In this document: positions 8,712 to 17,664 of the stretch, piece by piece
Numbering within the stretch: the first letter of the stretch is position 1
Layout: each line of letters opens with the position of its first letter
Origin: an uncultured Oxalobacteraceae bacterium
Lineage (GTDB): Bacteria; Pseudomonadota; Gammaproteobacteria; Burkholderiales; Burkholderiaceae_D
DNA: 43,005 nucleotides
Assembly: GCA_903893945.1 (NCBI GenBank)
Contig: CAITOF010000018.1
Coordinates: 1-43,005, forward strand
Reading direction: 5' to 3'
Program-made: the position numbers and the translations under genes
The notes under the pieces: generated by a model
Told to the model about the DNA's origin: nothing
Databases searched by the model: none
Seen by the model: only the letters and a program-made list of their open reading frames with translations

Positions 8712-10736
8712 TTGACGAACCAAAGAGTATTGCAAATTGTCGTAGACACGCCGCTGGACAGGGTTTTTGATTACCTCTGGACAGGTGTGGATATACCCCA
8801 GGTCGGTCAATTTGCCCAGATCAGTTTTGGTCGTCGCGACATGGTTGGCCTGATCGTCGGTGTAACAAGCGAATCCGACATTGCGCCCGACAAGTTAAAG
8901 CCTGTCACCGATGTCCGGACCCAGCTTGCGCCAGTGTCAGCCCAATGGATCGAGTTATGCCAGTTTGCCGCCGATTACTACCAGCGTCCGCTCGGTGAGG
9001 TAGCGCTACCCTCGATACCGAAAAACTGCCGAACCACCAATACAGTGGCGCTGAATAAGGCGCTGACCAAATTGGCGATTCTCGCTGACCAAAAAGAGGA
9101 TCCACGATCAGCCCATGCCGCGCCGGTGCTCAATCAGGCACAGGAAAACGCCGTTCAGAAGATCGTAAAATCGGACAGCTTTTCTGCACACCTCCTGTAT
9201 GGCGTGACAGGCAGTGGCAAAACCGAGGTGTATCTGCAGGCCGCCTCGTTGCTGCTGCAGCAGGACCGTCATGCGCAGGTGCTGATACTGGTACCCGAAA
9301 TCAACCTGACACCGCAATTTCACGATAACCTGAAAAAACGATTTCCCGCATTAACCGTCGCAACGCTGCACAGTGCCATGTCTGAAGGTGAGCGCTCGCT
9401 TAACTGGATAGCGGCGCACACTGGTAATGCACGCCTGATTCTGGGTACCCGACTGGCAATTCTTGCGTCGTTGCCGCACCTGTCACTTATCGTGATTGAT
9501 GAAGAACATGACCCCTCCTATAAACAGCAGGAAGGGTTGCGCTATTCGGCGCGCGATCTGGCGATCTGGCGTGCCCGACAACTACAGATACCGATAGTCC
9601 TGGGTTCGGCCACGCCGTCACTGGAGACCTGGCAGCACGCCAATTCAGGCCGATACACGAAACTCAGTTTGCCGGATCGCGCCGTTGATGACGCGGTGTT
9701 GCCGGCAATTCGTCTGATCGATCTGTCTCAGGACAAGCCGCAGGAAGGATTAACACCGCCCCTGCTGCTGGCACTGAAACAGCGGCTGGAAAAAGGAGAG
9801 CAATCGCTGGTTTACCTGAACCGGCGTGGCTACGCGCCTGTGATAGCGTGCGATGCCTGCGGATGGATGAGCAGTTGCAGCCGTTGCAGTGCTTACCTGG
9901 TGCTGCATAAGCAGGAGCAGAAATTGCGCTGCCATCATTGCAGCCTTGAAATGCGCATACCCCGATCCTGTCCGACGTGCGGTAACAAAGACATTCAACC
10001 GCTCGGACGCGGCACACAGAAAATAGAGGAACACATTCAGCACTGCTTTCCAGCGGCCCGCCTGAAACGGATCGACGCCGATTCAACCCGATTGAAAGGC
10101 AGTGCCCAAGATGCGTTTGGTACGGTGCACCGGGGTGAGGTGGACATCCTGATTGGAACGCAAATGGTGGCCAAAGGGCACGATTTCAAAAACCTGACCT
10201 TGGTCGGGGTGGTCAACCCGGATACTGCGCTGTTCTCGCAGGATTACAGGGCAGGAGAGCGATTGTTTGCGCAACTGATGCAGGTCTCCGGGCGTGCCGG
10301 GCGTTCTGCACAAAAAGACGGCGGGAATGCCAGTGAGGTGATTATCCAGACCCGCTATCCACGGCATCCGCTCTACCTGGCGCTGAAAAATCATGACTAT
10401 CCCGGCTTCGCCAGAACCTGTCTGGACGAACGACGGCAGGCGGGATTACCGCCCTTCGTCTATCAGGCGCTATTACGGGCAGAAGCCCGGGACTTGCGTT
10501 TGGCCATAGAATTTTTGACCCATGCGGCCGAGTTTGCGCATCAGGAACAGATCATTTTTCATTCCCCAATCCCCATGAGCATGATGAAGGTGGCCAATTC
10601 TGAACGGGCCCAGCTACTGATTGAATCCCAGTCACGCCCTGCTCTCCAGCTGTTTCTTAAAGCATGGATGAGTTATCTGCGCAATACCAGAACGGCTGTG
10701 AAATGGTCACTTGAAGTGGATCCGGCCGAAATCTGA
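8712..10736 (+). CDS. priA: Primosomal replication restart helicase PriA
   Basis: PriA is a 3'-to-5' superfamily 2 DNA helicase that recognises stalled forks and starts reloading of DnaB. The product is 674 aa (E. coli PriA is 732). It has the N-terminal 3'-DNA-binding domain (about 1-100), Walker A GVTGSGKT at 164-171, and the Walker B box DEEH at 263-266. A zinc-binding insertion with eight cysteines follows (CDACG, CSRC, CHHC, CPTCG, about residues 379-420). The later helicase motifs include GTQMVAKGHDF and QVSGRAGR. The start codon is TTG at 8712 with AAGGA at 8696-8700. No upstream ATG fits. Confidence 0.96.
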   Translation: MTNQRVLQIVVDTPLDRVFDYLWTGVDIPQVGQFAQISFGRRDMVGLIVGVTSESDIAPDKLKPVTDVRTQLAPVSAQWIELCQFAADYYQRPLGEVALPSIPKNCRTTNTVALNKALTKLAILADQKEDPRSAHAAPVLNQAQENAVQKIVKSDSFSAHLLYGVTGSGKTEVYLQAASLLLQQDRHAQVLILVPEINLTPQFHDNLKKRFPALTVATLHSAMSEGERSLNWIAAHTGNARLILGTRLAILASLPHLSLIVIDEEHDPSYKQQEGLRYSARDLAIWRARQLQIPIVLGSATPSLETWQHANSGRYTKLSLPDRAVDDAVLPAIRLIDLSQDKPQEGLTPPLLLALKQRLEKGEQSLVYLNRRGYAPVIACDACGWMSSCSRCSAYLVLHKQEQKLRCHHCSLEMRIPRSCPTCGNKDIQPLGRGTQKIEEHIQHCFPAARLKRIDADSTRLKGSAQDAFGTVHRGEVDILIGTQMVAKGHDFKNLTLVGVVNPDTALFSQDYRAGERLFAQLMQVSGRAGRSAQKDGGNASEVIIQTRYPRHPLYLALKNHDYPGFARTCLDERRQAGLPPFVYQALLRAEARDLRLAIEFLTHAAEFAHQEQIIFHSPIPMSMMKVANSERAQLLIESQSRPALQLFLKAWMSYLRNTRTAVKWSLEVDPAEI

Positions 10737-10752
10737 CGCTGTCAGCCCCTTT

Positions 10753-11817
10753 TCATGTTGACGCTTTCTGTGCCTGCTGTTTCGCGACGAACCGGAAAAT
10801 TCCGTCATCGCCGGTGACCCGTTCCAGTTTGCCGCAATACCAGAGGTAATGACAGTGCGCCAGGGACTCGCCAAACGCAAAAGTAAGCTGATGCGCATCG
10901 AGCGGACGGGGAAACAGGACCGGAAGGACATCGTTGGCACTTTGCGGCGTCTCACAGGCCTGCAGAAGTTCGGCCAGCCTGTCCTGGTGATGCCTCATCA
11001 GCTGCTGCAGGCGTATCTGCAATCCCCTGAAAGGCTTGCCGTGTGAAGGCAAGATTAACGCGTCCGTATCAAGGGCGTCGTACCGGGCGAGCGAATCCAG
11101 AAACATCTGCAGCGGATTGCCCAACGGTTCACTGGCCCATACGGAAACATTGGTCGAAATGCGTGGCAATACCATGTCGCCGGAAATAAGGCAGTTCAGC
11201 TCTGCACAAAACAGTGAAACGTGTTCCGGCGAATGACCAAAGCCGGTTATCACCTGCCAACCATAAGCGCCGATGCGCAGCATTTGTTGATCCTGCAGCC
11301 GTACAAATGACGTTGGTATGGCCGGCACCAGAGTCGAATAATACTCTTTTCGTTCTGATAGCTGCGCGATGATCTGCGGGTCCAGCACACCGTTGCGCCG
11401 GAAATGTGGCACCATCGAAGCCCAGTCCAGCCCGCTCAAACCGGCCTGCATCATGCGCCCGAAGCCATACTCACCCGCGCTCATCCAGAGTGGTACTTGC
11501 CACTGTTCACAGAGCCAGTCGGCCAGACCCAGATGGTCTGGATGACAATGTGTGGCGATGACCCGCGTCACAGGTTTGCCGTTCAGGTGATGGGCAAAGA
11601 TATGTTTCCAGCTGGAGCGGGTTTCGTCGCTGGCAATGCCGCAGTCAATGACGGTCCAGCCGTCCCCGTCCTCCAGCAGCCATAAATTGATATGGTTGAG
11701 CGCAAAGGGCAGTGGCATGCGCAGCCAGTAAACGCCGCTGCAAACCTGCTGTAACGCGCCCGGATCCGGCAGTGCTTCCCCAAAGGGATAGGTCAATTCA
11801 GATTCAAGAGAATTCAT
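10753..11817 (-). CDS. MBL-fold metallo-hydrolase of the liu locus
   Basis: A 354-aa metallo-beta-lactamase-fold hydrolase. The metal-binding motif is visible as THCHPDH, giving His90, His92, Asp94 and His95. Later metal ligands fit GHSPEH and LPSHGKPF. An insertion and a C-terminal helical part follow, as in glyoxalase II-like/LACTB2-like enzymes that cleave thioesters or esters. The ATG at 11817 is chosen because the 103-codon upstream extension reads through the LiuR operator region and has no protein-like sequence. The gene is divergent from liuR and shares its control region. Such genes commonly accompany liu clusters in betaproteobacteria. A CoA-thioesterase role is possible, but the substrate is unknown. 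Confidence 0.88.
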   Translation of the reverse strand: MNSLESELTYPFGEALPDPGALQQVCSGVYWLRMPLPFALNHINLWLLEDGDGWTVIDCGIASDETRSSWKHIFAHHLNGKPVTRVIATHCHPDHLGLADWLCEQWQVPLWMSAGEYGFGRMMQAGLSGLDWASMVPHFRRNGVLDPQIIAQLSERKEYYSTLVPAIPTSFVRLQDQQMLRIGAYGWQVITGFGHSPEHVSLFCAELNCLISGDMVLPRISTNVSVWASEPLGNPLQMFLDSLARYDALDTDALILPSHGKPFRGLQIRLQQLMRHHQDRLAELLQACETPQSANDVLPVLFPRPLDAHQLTFAFGESLAHCHYLWYCGKLERVTGDDGIFRFVAKQQAQKAST

Positions 11818-11958
11818 TGGTGCTTTCGATGGTGGGGTGCTTAATTTTAGTAAAAATTCGCCTACAATATGGATTACGTTAACGTAAGGGGTCCCGTCCA
11901 GTGACAGGGACTGCGTCAACGTCAGGGACTGACATAACCAGGCAACAGAGAAGATCAA
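11818..11958. promoter_or_regulatory. Divergent control region between the MBL gene and liuR
   Basis: This 141-base gap carries the palindrome at 11874-11887 and a plausible rightward -10 hexamer TACAAT at 11863-11868, which would place the palindrome at the transcription start. Two copies of CAGGGACTG lie downstream at 11905-11913 and 11923-11931, an 18-base pitch. GTCCC (11891-11895) can pair with GGGAC (11907-11911) in the leader. Confidence 0.5.
11874..11887. promoter_or_regulatory. Probable LiuR operator 1
   Basis: TTACGTTAACGTAA is a perfect 14-bp palindrome directly in front of the MerR-type liuR gene. Its core ACGTTAACGT recurs just upstream of liuA (12415-12424). MerR-type LiuR regulators of branched-chain degradation are known to bind palindromes of this kind. 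The assignment here is by position and repetition. Confidence 0.75.
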
Positions 11959-12396
11959 GTGACGACCACAAAACCATCCCCCACCTATACTATTACAGAG
12001 TTGTCGCGGGAATTTGATATTACACCGCGTGCCATACGGTTTTATGAAGATCAGGGACTCATCAGTCCGCACCGCGATGGCCCGAGAGGTCGGAATCGCG
12101 TCTATACGGCACGGGAACGAACCCATTTAAAGCTTACTTTACGCGGAAAACGGCTAGGATTATCGTTGTCTGACATAAAAAGTCTGGTTGATATGTATTC
12201 GTCACCCAAGGATACTGAACCGCAACTGCAACGGTTTGTTGCGGTTCTGGCGCAACACCGCGCCGCCCTGGAACAGCAGCGTGAAGATATTGAAATATTG
12301 CTAACGGAAATTGGTGCGCACGAAAAAGAATGCCAGAAAATGCTGAAAAATGAAATGACTACCGAGGGCGCCAAAGCCGCAAAGAAAAAGTTATGA
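11959..12396 (+). CDS. liuR: MerR-family regulator of leucine/isovalerate catabolism
   Basis: A 145-aa MerR-family protein. The winged helix-turn-helix is at residues about 9-75, with YTITELSREFDITPRAIRFYEDQGL. A long coiled-coil dimerisation helix follows (about 85-130, including QLQRFVAVLAQHRAALEQQREDIEILL). The C-terminus is a short lysine-rich tail with no metal-binding cysteines, so it is not a metal sensor. LiuR controls liu genes in many proteobacteria. Position next to ivd and between two matching palindromes supports the name. Translation starts at GTG 11959. The stop is followed after 7 bases by the second operator, so it probably controls both itself and liuA. Confidence 0.9.
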   Translation: MTTTKPSPTYTITELSREFDITPRAIRFYEDQGLISPHRDGPRGRNRVYTARERTHLKLTLRGKRLGLSLSDIKSLVDMYSSPKDTEPQLQRFVAVLAQHRAALEQQREDIEILLTEIGAHEKECQKMLKNEMTTEGAKAAKKKL

Positions 12397-12403
12397 TAAA
12401 TTC

Positions 12404-12429
12404 AATTGACGTTTACGTTAACGTCAATT
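12404..12429. promoter_or_regulatory. Probable LiuR operator 2, before liuA
   Basis: Perfect 8-bp arms AATTGACG (12404-12411) and CGTCAATT (12422-12429) flank TTTACGTTAA. A second palindrome, ACGTTAACGT (12415-12424), overlaps with its centre shifted by 3 bases. The site can also be read as three hexamers TTGACG, TTTACG and TTAACG in tandem. A possible promoter combines TTTACG (12412-12417) with TATCAT (12435-12440) at a 17-base spacing, so the operator would cover the -35 element of the liuA promoter. Confidence 0.75.
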
Positions 12430-12506
12430 GCGCGTATCATTTCGCGTCGTCCGCAGTACGGGCCGCAACCGACCCTTGAAACCCGATTTCTGAAAGAGAG
12501 CAAATT

Positions 12507-13691
12507 ATGTTACATCTGCCCGGCCTGACCTTTGACCACGGCGAAGACATCGCCGCTCTGCGTGAATCTGTCCAGCAGTTTGCGGCAAAGGAAATTGCGC
12601 CACGCGCGGCGGACATCGACAGAACCGACCAGTTTCCAATGGACTTATGGAAAAAGCTGGGCGATCTGGGTGTGCTGGGTATTACCGTCAAAGAAGAAGA
12701 CGGTGGGATAAACATGGGTTATCTGGCCCATATCATCGCCATGGAAGAAATTTCACGCGCATCGGCATCGGTCGGGTTGTCGTACGGCGCCCACTCCAAC
12801 CTCTGCGTCAATCAGATCAATCGCAACGGGACACCGGAGCAGAAGGCAAAATACCTGCCCGGGCTGATTTCCGGCGACCATGTGGGCGCGCTGGCCATGT
12901 CCGAACCCAACGCCGGATCAGATGTCGTCAGCATGAAATTGCGTGCCGATTTCAAAGGTGGTCGCTGGGTGCTGAATGGTACCAAAATGTGGATCACCAA
13001 TGGTCCGGACGCCGATGTTCTGGTGGTGTATGCCAAAAATGATATTGAAGCCGGCCCGCGCGGAATGACCGCATTTTTGATAGAAAAAACGTTCCCGGGC
13101 TTTTCCATTGCGCAAAAACTCGACAAGCTCGGTATGCGCGGTTCCCACACCGGTGAACTGGTTTTCCAGGATTGCGAAGTGCCCGCAGACAATGTGCTGG
13201 GTGGCCTGGGCAAAGGGGTTAACGTTCTGATGTCAGGACTTGATTTTGAGCGCACCGTTTTATCCGGCGGCCCGCTGGGTATCATGCAGGCGTGTATGGA
13301 TGTGGTCGTGCCGTATATCCACGAGCGCAAGCAGTTCGGACAACCGATCGGCGAATTCCAGTTAATGCAGGGAAAAATGGCCGATATGTATTCCACCATG
13401 ATGGCCTGCAAGGCGTACGTCTATGCAGTCGGCCAGGCCTGTGATCGTGCAAAAAATCCGGCGGCTGTACGCGCGTTGCGCAAGGACGCGGCGGGCGCGA
13501 TTCTTTATTCAGCCGAAAAAGCCACCTGGATGGCCGGAGAGGCCATCCAGATTTTGGGCGGCAATGGCTATATCAACGACTACCCGGTGGGGCGTTTATG
13601 GCGCGATGCCAAGCTGTATGAAATCGGTGCAGGAACCAGCGAAATACGCCGTATGCTGATCGGACGGGAGTTGTTCGCTGAGACAAAGTGA
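12507..13691 (+). CDS. liuA: Isovaleryl-CoA dehydrogenase
   Basis: A FAD flavoenzyme oxidising isovaleryl-CoA to 3-methylcrotonyl-CoA, with electrons passed to ETF. At 394 aa it shows the three acyl-CoA dehydrogenase domains: N-terminal helical, middle beta ([30 protein letters not shown]) and C-terminal helical. The catalytic Glu is placed as in isovaleryl-CoA dehydrogenases, Glu248 in GLDFERTVL. At the position where most other acyl-CoA dehydrogenases have their base (YEGTS), this protein reads GAGTSEIR with Gly. That distinguishes IVD from short- and medium-chain enzymes. Also called ivd. It is the first structural gene after liuR and its operator, with AAAGAGAG before the ATG. Confidence 0.95.
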   Translation: MLHLPGLTFDHGEDIAALRESVQQFAAKEIAPRAADIDRTDQFPMDLWKKLGDLGVLGITVKEEDGGINMGYLAHIIAMEEISRASASVGLSYGAHSNLCVNQINRNGTPEQKAKYLPGLISGDHVGALAMSEPNAGSDVVSMKLRADFKGGRWVLNGTKMWITNGPDADVLVVYAKNDIEAGPRGMTAFLIEKTFPGFSIAQKLDKLGMRGSHTGELVFQDCEVPADNVLGGLGKGVNVLMSGLDFERTVLSGGPLGIMQACMDVVVPYIHERKQFGQPIGEFQLMQGKMADMYSTMMACKAYVYAVGQACDRAKNPAAVRALRKDAAGAILYSAEKATWMAGEAIQILGGNGYINDYPVGRLWRDAKLYEIGAGTSEIRRMLIGRELFAETK

Positions 13692-13757
13692 CCCCAGACC
13701 CCATGAAACCAACCCGGATCAATCTGAGCTGACAGACCGCCAACCCACGTCAATGCT

Positions 13758-15569
13758 ATGACTCAAGTCGCCTTCCCCAAACTGCTGTCGTCGCAAATTG
13801 CGTTTGATATCGCCCGCACCATACTCGACGGCTTTAACAAGCACTATCGACTATTTCGCGCGGTCAGTCAGCAGGCAAAAAAACATTTTGAGCTGGCCGA
13901 ATGGAAACAGGGTCAGCAAACCGCACGGGAACGGATTTCCTACTACGATAAACGTGTGCTTGAATGTGCAATGGTACTGGAAGACGAATACGACGAAGCA
14001 GACCTCACTGATCAGGTATGGCGCGAAGTCAAACTGCATTATATGGGTCTGTTAATTGATCACATGCAACCCGAACTGGCCGAAACATTCTTCAATTCGG
14101 TATGCACAAAAATGCTGCACCGCAGTTACTACAACAACGATTTCATATTTGTCCGACCCGCCGTAGCCACCGAGTATATCGAAAGCGAGCTGTTGCCGAA
14201 TTATCGTGTCTATTACCCGGGAAATGAAGGCCTGCACTATTCACTCAAGCGCATGGTCAACAACTTTCAGTTGAACACGCCGTTTGCGAATCTTGATCGC
14301 GATATCGCCTCGGTGACCGATTGCATTAATGCCGTCTTTGATATCACCGAACTGGAACCCAATCACCAGATACAGGTACTGTCGAACCTGTTTTTCCGGA
14401 ATAAAGGCGCATATATCGTTGGCAAGGCAATTAACGGAAACCGTGAATATCCTTTCGTCATTCCGATCCTGCACAACCGGCACAATCGGCTGGTACTGGA
14501 TACCGTGCTGCTGGACCCGATGCTGATCAGTATCCTGTTCTCTTTTACACGCGCGTACTTCATGGTTGATATGGAGGTGCCTTCGGCCTATGTGCAGTTT
14601 CTGCGCAGTATTATGCCCAAAAAGCCACGCAGTGAAATCTACACCGTACTGGGTCTGCAAAAGCACGGCAAGAATCTGTTTTACCGTGATTTTTTACATC
14701 ATCTGCGCTACTCGTCCGACCAGATACAGGTAGCGCCAGGCATACGCGGATTGGTAATGCTGGTATTCGCCCTGCCCTCGTTTCCCTATGTTTTCAAAGT
14801 CATCAAAGACAGCTTTCCGCCGCCCAAAGAGACGACCAAAGAACTCATCAAGGAAAAATATCAACTGGTCAAGAATCATGATCGGGTCGGACGCATGGCG
14901 GATACACTGGAATACTCGGATGTCGCGTTTCCGAGAAACCGTATCACCGAGTCGCTGCTCAATGAAATCAGGCAGTTTGCGCCCTCCGTGCTGGAGGTCA
15001 ATGAGAATGAAGTGGTCATCAGGCATCTGTACATTGAGCGGCGCATGGTGCCGTTGAACATCTACATCTCCGAAGCAGAAAAGAAAGGCGATTACCAAGC
15101 GATCGAGCACTGTGTGCGTGAATACGGCAATGCGATAAAAGAGCTGGTAGCAGCGAATATTTTTCCTGGCGACATGCTGTACAAAAACTTCGGTGTCACG
15201 CGCCTCGGTCGGGTGGTGTTTTATGATTATGATGAGATTGAATACATCGTGGATTGTAATTTCCGCCGCATACCGCCGCCCCGGAATGAAGAGGACGAAC
15301 TGGCCGCGGAACCGTGGTACCACATTGCTAAAAATGACGTGTTTCCAGAGCAGTTTGCCCCATTTTTACTGGGCAACGCCAAAGTGCGCGAGTATTTTAT
15401 GAAATATCATGCTGATTTATTGACGCCCGTCTATTGGCAGGACTGCAAACAGCGCATAATAGAAGGCCATGTGGAAGACGTATTCCCTTACCCACAAGAA
15501 ATTAGATTTTGTCATTTAACCGGTAGCCATGAACATCCGCCCGGCGAGAAACGAAACCAGGTCGCGTAG
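13758..15569 (+). CDS. aceK: Isocitrate dehydrogenase kinase/phosphatase
   Basis: AceK phosphorylates and dephosphorylates isocitrate dehydrogenase, setting the split between the TCA cycle and the glyoxylate shunt. At 603 aa the length is close to enterobacterial AceK (about 580). The ATP-binding segment is visible at about residues 325-352 ([20 protein letters not shown], then [13 protein letters not shown]). The catalytic region includes [20 protein letters not shown] and [13 protein letters not shown] at about 460-500. It lies 66 bases after liuA and 65 before the thiolase, in the same direction. No aceA or aceB is in view. Its presence here fits the acetyl-CoA output of leucine degradation. 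Confidence 0.96.
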   Translation: MTQVAFPKLLSSQIAFDIARTILDGFNKHYRLFRAVSQQAKKHFELAEWKQGQQTARERISYYDKRVLECAMVLEDEYDEADLTDQVWREVKLHYMGLLIDHMQPELAETFFNSVCTKMLHRSYYNNDFIFVRPAVATEYIESELLPNYRVYYPGNEGLHYSLKRMVNNFQLNTPFANLDRDIASVTDCINAVFDITELEPNHQIQVLSNLFFRNKGAYIVGKAINGNREYPFVIPILHNRHNRLVLDTVLLDPMLISILFSFTRAYFMVDMEVPSAYVQFLRSIMPKKPRSEIYTVLGLQKHGKNLFYRDFLHHLRYSSDQIQVAPGIRGLVMLVFALPSFPYVFKVIKDSFPPPKETTKELIKEKYQLVKNHDRVGRMADTLEYSDVAFPRNRITESLLNEIRQFAPSVLEVNENEVVIRHLYIERRMVPLNIYISEAEKKGDYQAIEHCVREYGNAIKELVAANIFPGDMLYKNFGVTRLGRVVFYDYDEIEYIVDCNFRRIPPPRNEEDELAAEPWYHIAKNDVFPEQFAPFLLGNAKVREYFMKYHADLLTPVYWQDCKQRIIEGHVEDVFPYPQEIRFCHLTGSHEHPPGEKRNQVA

Positions 15570-15634
15570 CCTGATGTTCGGTAGAAATGGGTTGTACTTG
15601 TTGTCAATTTATCAGCTTAATTTGGAGAAATAAT

Positions 15635-16828
15635 ATGAATATCGTAATTGTTGGGGTAGCGCGCACACCCATGGGTGCGTTTCAGGGTGATTTTTCTTCG
15701 CTGACAGCAAGTCAGTTGGGCGCGGTTGCAATCAAGGCTGCATTGGAGCGCGCCAATGTCAAGCCTGAAAGTGTCGATGAAGTGTTATTCGGTAATTGTT
15801 TAATGGCCGGTCAGGGACAGGCACCGGCTCGGCAGGCCACACTGGCGGCAGGCCTGCCTCTGTCAGTGGGTGCCGTGACGCTGTCAAAAATGTGCGGTTC
15901 TGCAATGAAGGCGGCCATGATTGCCCATGATTCAATTCTGGCGGGCACCAACCACGTGGTGGTCGCTGGCGGGATGGAATCCATGACCAACGCACCGTAC
16001 CTGCTGCCAAAGGCACGGGGCGGGTATCGTATCGGACACGGCCAGGTAATGGATCACATGATGCTGGACGGTCTCGAAGACGCCTACACGCGTGACGAAA
16101 AATCAGGCGGGGGGCGTTCCATGGGCACCTTCGCAGAAGAGTGCTCGGCCAAATATAATTTCAGTCGTGAAGACCAGGACGCCTACGCCATTGAATCCGT
16201 AAAGCGCGCACAGGCAGCGACGGCGGATGGTTCCTTCCAGTGGGAGATTGCACCGGTAACGGTGAAAGGTCGTGCCGGTGATATCGTGATTGACAAAGAT
16301 GAGGGCCCGTTAAAAGCCAAGCTGGATAAGATTCCCTCGTTAAAGCCCGCGTTTAAAAAAGACGGCACCATTACCGCCGCTTCATCGTCGTCCATTAATG
16401 ACGGTGCGGCTGCGCTGGTCATGATGAGCGAGGAAACCGCGAAGAAACTGGGTTGCAAAATTATTGCGCGTGTCGTTGCCCACGGATCCCACGCACAGGA
16501 GCCGAACTGGTTTACCACCGCCCCGGTCGGTGCGTTGCAAAAATTATTCAAAAAAACCGGCTGGTCAGTCAAGGATGTCGATCTGTTCGAAATTAATGAG
16601 GCATTTGCGACCGTGCCGATGGCAGCGATGCGCGAATTTGACATTCCGCACAGCAAAGTCAACGTCCATGGCGGCGCCTGTGCATTGGGACACCCGATCG
16701 GTGCCTCGGGAGCCCGCATCATCTGTACGTTGATAGGTGCATTACAGAAGCGCGGACTGAAACGCGGTGTGGCCACGCTGTGTATTGGTGGCGGTGAAGG
16801 TACCGCCATGGCGATTGAACTGGCCTGA
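15635..16828 (+). CDS. Acetyl-CoA C-acetyltransferase (thiolase)
   Basis: A 397-aa type II thiolase that cleaves acetoacetyl-CoA to two acetyl-CoA or runs in reverse. The active site is complete: Cys87 in LSKMCGSAMKA, His353 in ALGHPIGASG and Cys383 in LCIGGGEG. NEAFA, also typical, is present. The ATG at 15635 has GGAGA about 8 bases upstream. The in-frame start at 15587 lacks a site and adds an unrelated 16-residue tail. In this locus it would process acetoacetyl-CoA derived from the acetoacetate made by LiuE, or serve polyhydroxybutyrate synthesis. A clear stem-loop terminator follows at 16874. Confidence 0.94.
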   Translation: MNIVIVGVARTPMGAFQGDFSSLTASQLGAVAIKAALERANVKPESVDEVLFGNCLMAGQGQAPARQATLAAGLPLSVGAVTLSKMCGSAMKAAMIAHDSILAGTNHVVVAGGMESMTNAPYLLPKARGGYRIGHGQVMDHMMLDGLEDAYTRDEKSGGGRSMGTFAEECSAKYNFSREDQDAYAIESVKRAQAATADGSFQWEIAPVTVKGRAGDIVIDKDEGPLKAKLDKIPSLKPAFKKDGTITAASSSSINDGAAALVMMSEETAKKLGCKIIARVVAHGSHAQEPNWFTTAPVGALQKLFKKTGWSVKDVDLFEINEAFATVPMAAMREFDIPHSKVNVHGGACALGHPIGASGARIICTLIGALQKRGLKRGVATLCIGGGEGTAMAIELA

Positions 16829-16873
16829 AGGTCCGTTACTGAATTGATGAAACAGTAATTTGGTCAGAAATGG

Positions 16874-16900
16874 AAAGGTGGGCATGGGCTCACCTTTTTG
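16874..16900 (+). terminator. Intrinsic terminator after the thiolase gene
   Basis: AAAGGTG (16874-16880) pairs with CACCTTT (16891-16897) over a 10-base loop. The 3' arm and the bases after it form a run of five T before G. It separates the liuR - liuA - aceK - thiolase part from the downstream genes. Confidence 0.7.
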
Positions 16901-16933
16901 TCCGTCCGGGGATCTTTTATAAGAAACGCATTC

Positions 16934-17602
16934 ATGTCTAGAGTATTGATTATTGGCGCGTCGCGCGGAATCGGTTTGGCACTCGCCACAGAATATCACC
17001 GGGCTGGATGGACCGTATCTGCATCGGCCAGAACGCCGGCCGATCTGGAAAAACTCGCGACACTGGGCGTTGAGCCGTTTCCATGCGACGTCTGTAATCT
17101 GAATGACATCGCTGCCCTGGGCTGGCGTTTTGACGACCAGAAAATCGATGTCGCCATTTTAAGTGCGGGCGTCATGGGTGACTGGACTGAAACGTGTGAA
17201 ACCCCGAGCCAGGAACAGTTTCATCACGTCATGGATGTCAACGTGCTGGCTGCCATGCGCATCCTGCCGATGATTGCCCCACTGGTGGCAAACTCGTCAG
17301 GCAAACTGGCGGTGATTTCGTCTCATATGGGAAGTTTATCTACGCGGGAATCGCCGGATGCGTGGTTGTATCGTGCCAGCAAGGCTGCATTGAATTCAGT
17401 CCTTCTGGATATTGCACACAGTTTTCCATCGATGGTGAGTGTCGCTTTGCATCCCGGTTGGGTAAGGACCGATATGGGCGGCGCCGAGGCCACATTGTCG
17501 CCGGAACAAAGCGCTGCAGGCATTCATAAAACCATCGCCGCATTGTCGAGTCGCGACAACGGAACGTTTTACAACTACGACGGAACCCGTCTCAGCTGGT
17601 AA
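16934..17602 (+). CDS. SDR-family oxidoreductase
   Basis: A 222-aa classical short-chain dehydrogenase. The N-terminal Rossmann motif is ASRGIG (residues about 8-13), SAGVMG is the NAG-like motif, and the catalytic Tyr-x-x-x-Lys is in YRASK with a preceding Ser (VISSHMGS). The short C-terminal part resembles the C-factor/CsgA-like subgroup. The ATG at 16934 is chosen because the glycine motif follows directly. An in-frame start at 16898 overlaps the upstream terminator. Substrate unknown. Its place between two liu segments suggests acyl-CoA or aldehyde metabolism, but that is inference only. Confidence 0.9.
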   Translation: MSRVLIIGASRGIGLALATEYHRAGWTVSASARTPADLEKLATLGVEPFPCDVCNLNDIAALGWRFDDQKIDVAILSAGVMGDWTETCETPSQEQFHHVMDVNVLAAMRILPMIAPLVANSSGKLAVISSHMGSLSTRESPDAWLYRASKAALNSVLLDIAHSFPSMVSVALHPGWVRTDMGGAEATLSPEQSAAGIHKTIAALSSRDNGTFYNYDGTRLSW

Positions 17603-17664
17603 CAGCCAGTCCCTGCGGTGCGGTAACCAGGTTGACGGACATACGAAAAGAAAAAAAACAGCTC

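Noticed and set aside
11818..12126. N-terminal extension of the MBL-fold gene to 12126
   Set aside because: It would translate through the LiuR operator, the liuR start and part of the liuR coding region. The family-typical start is the ATG at 11817.
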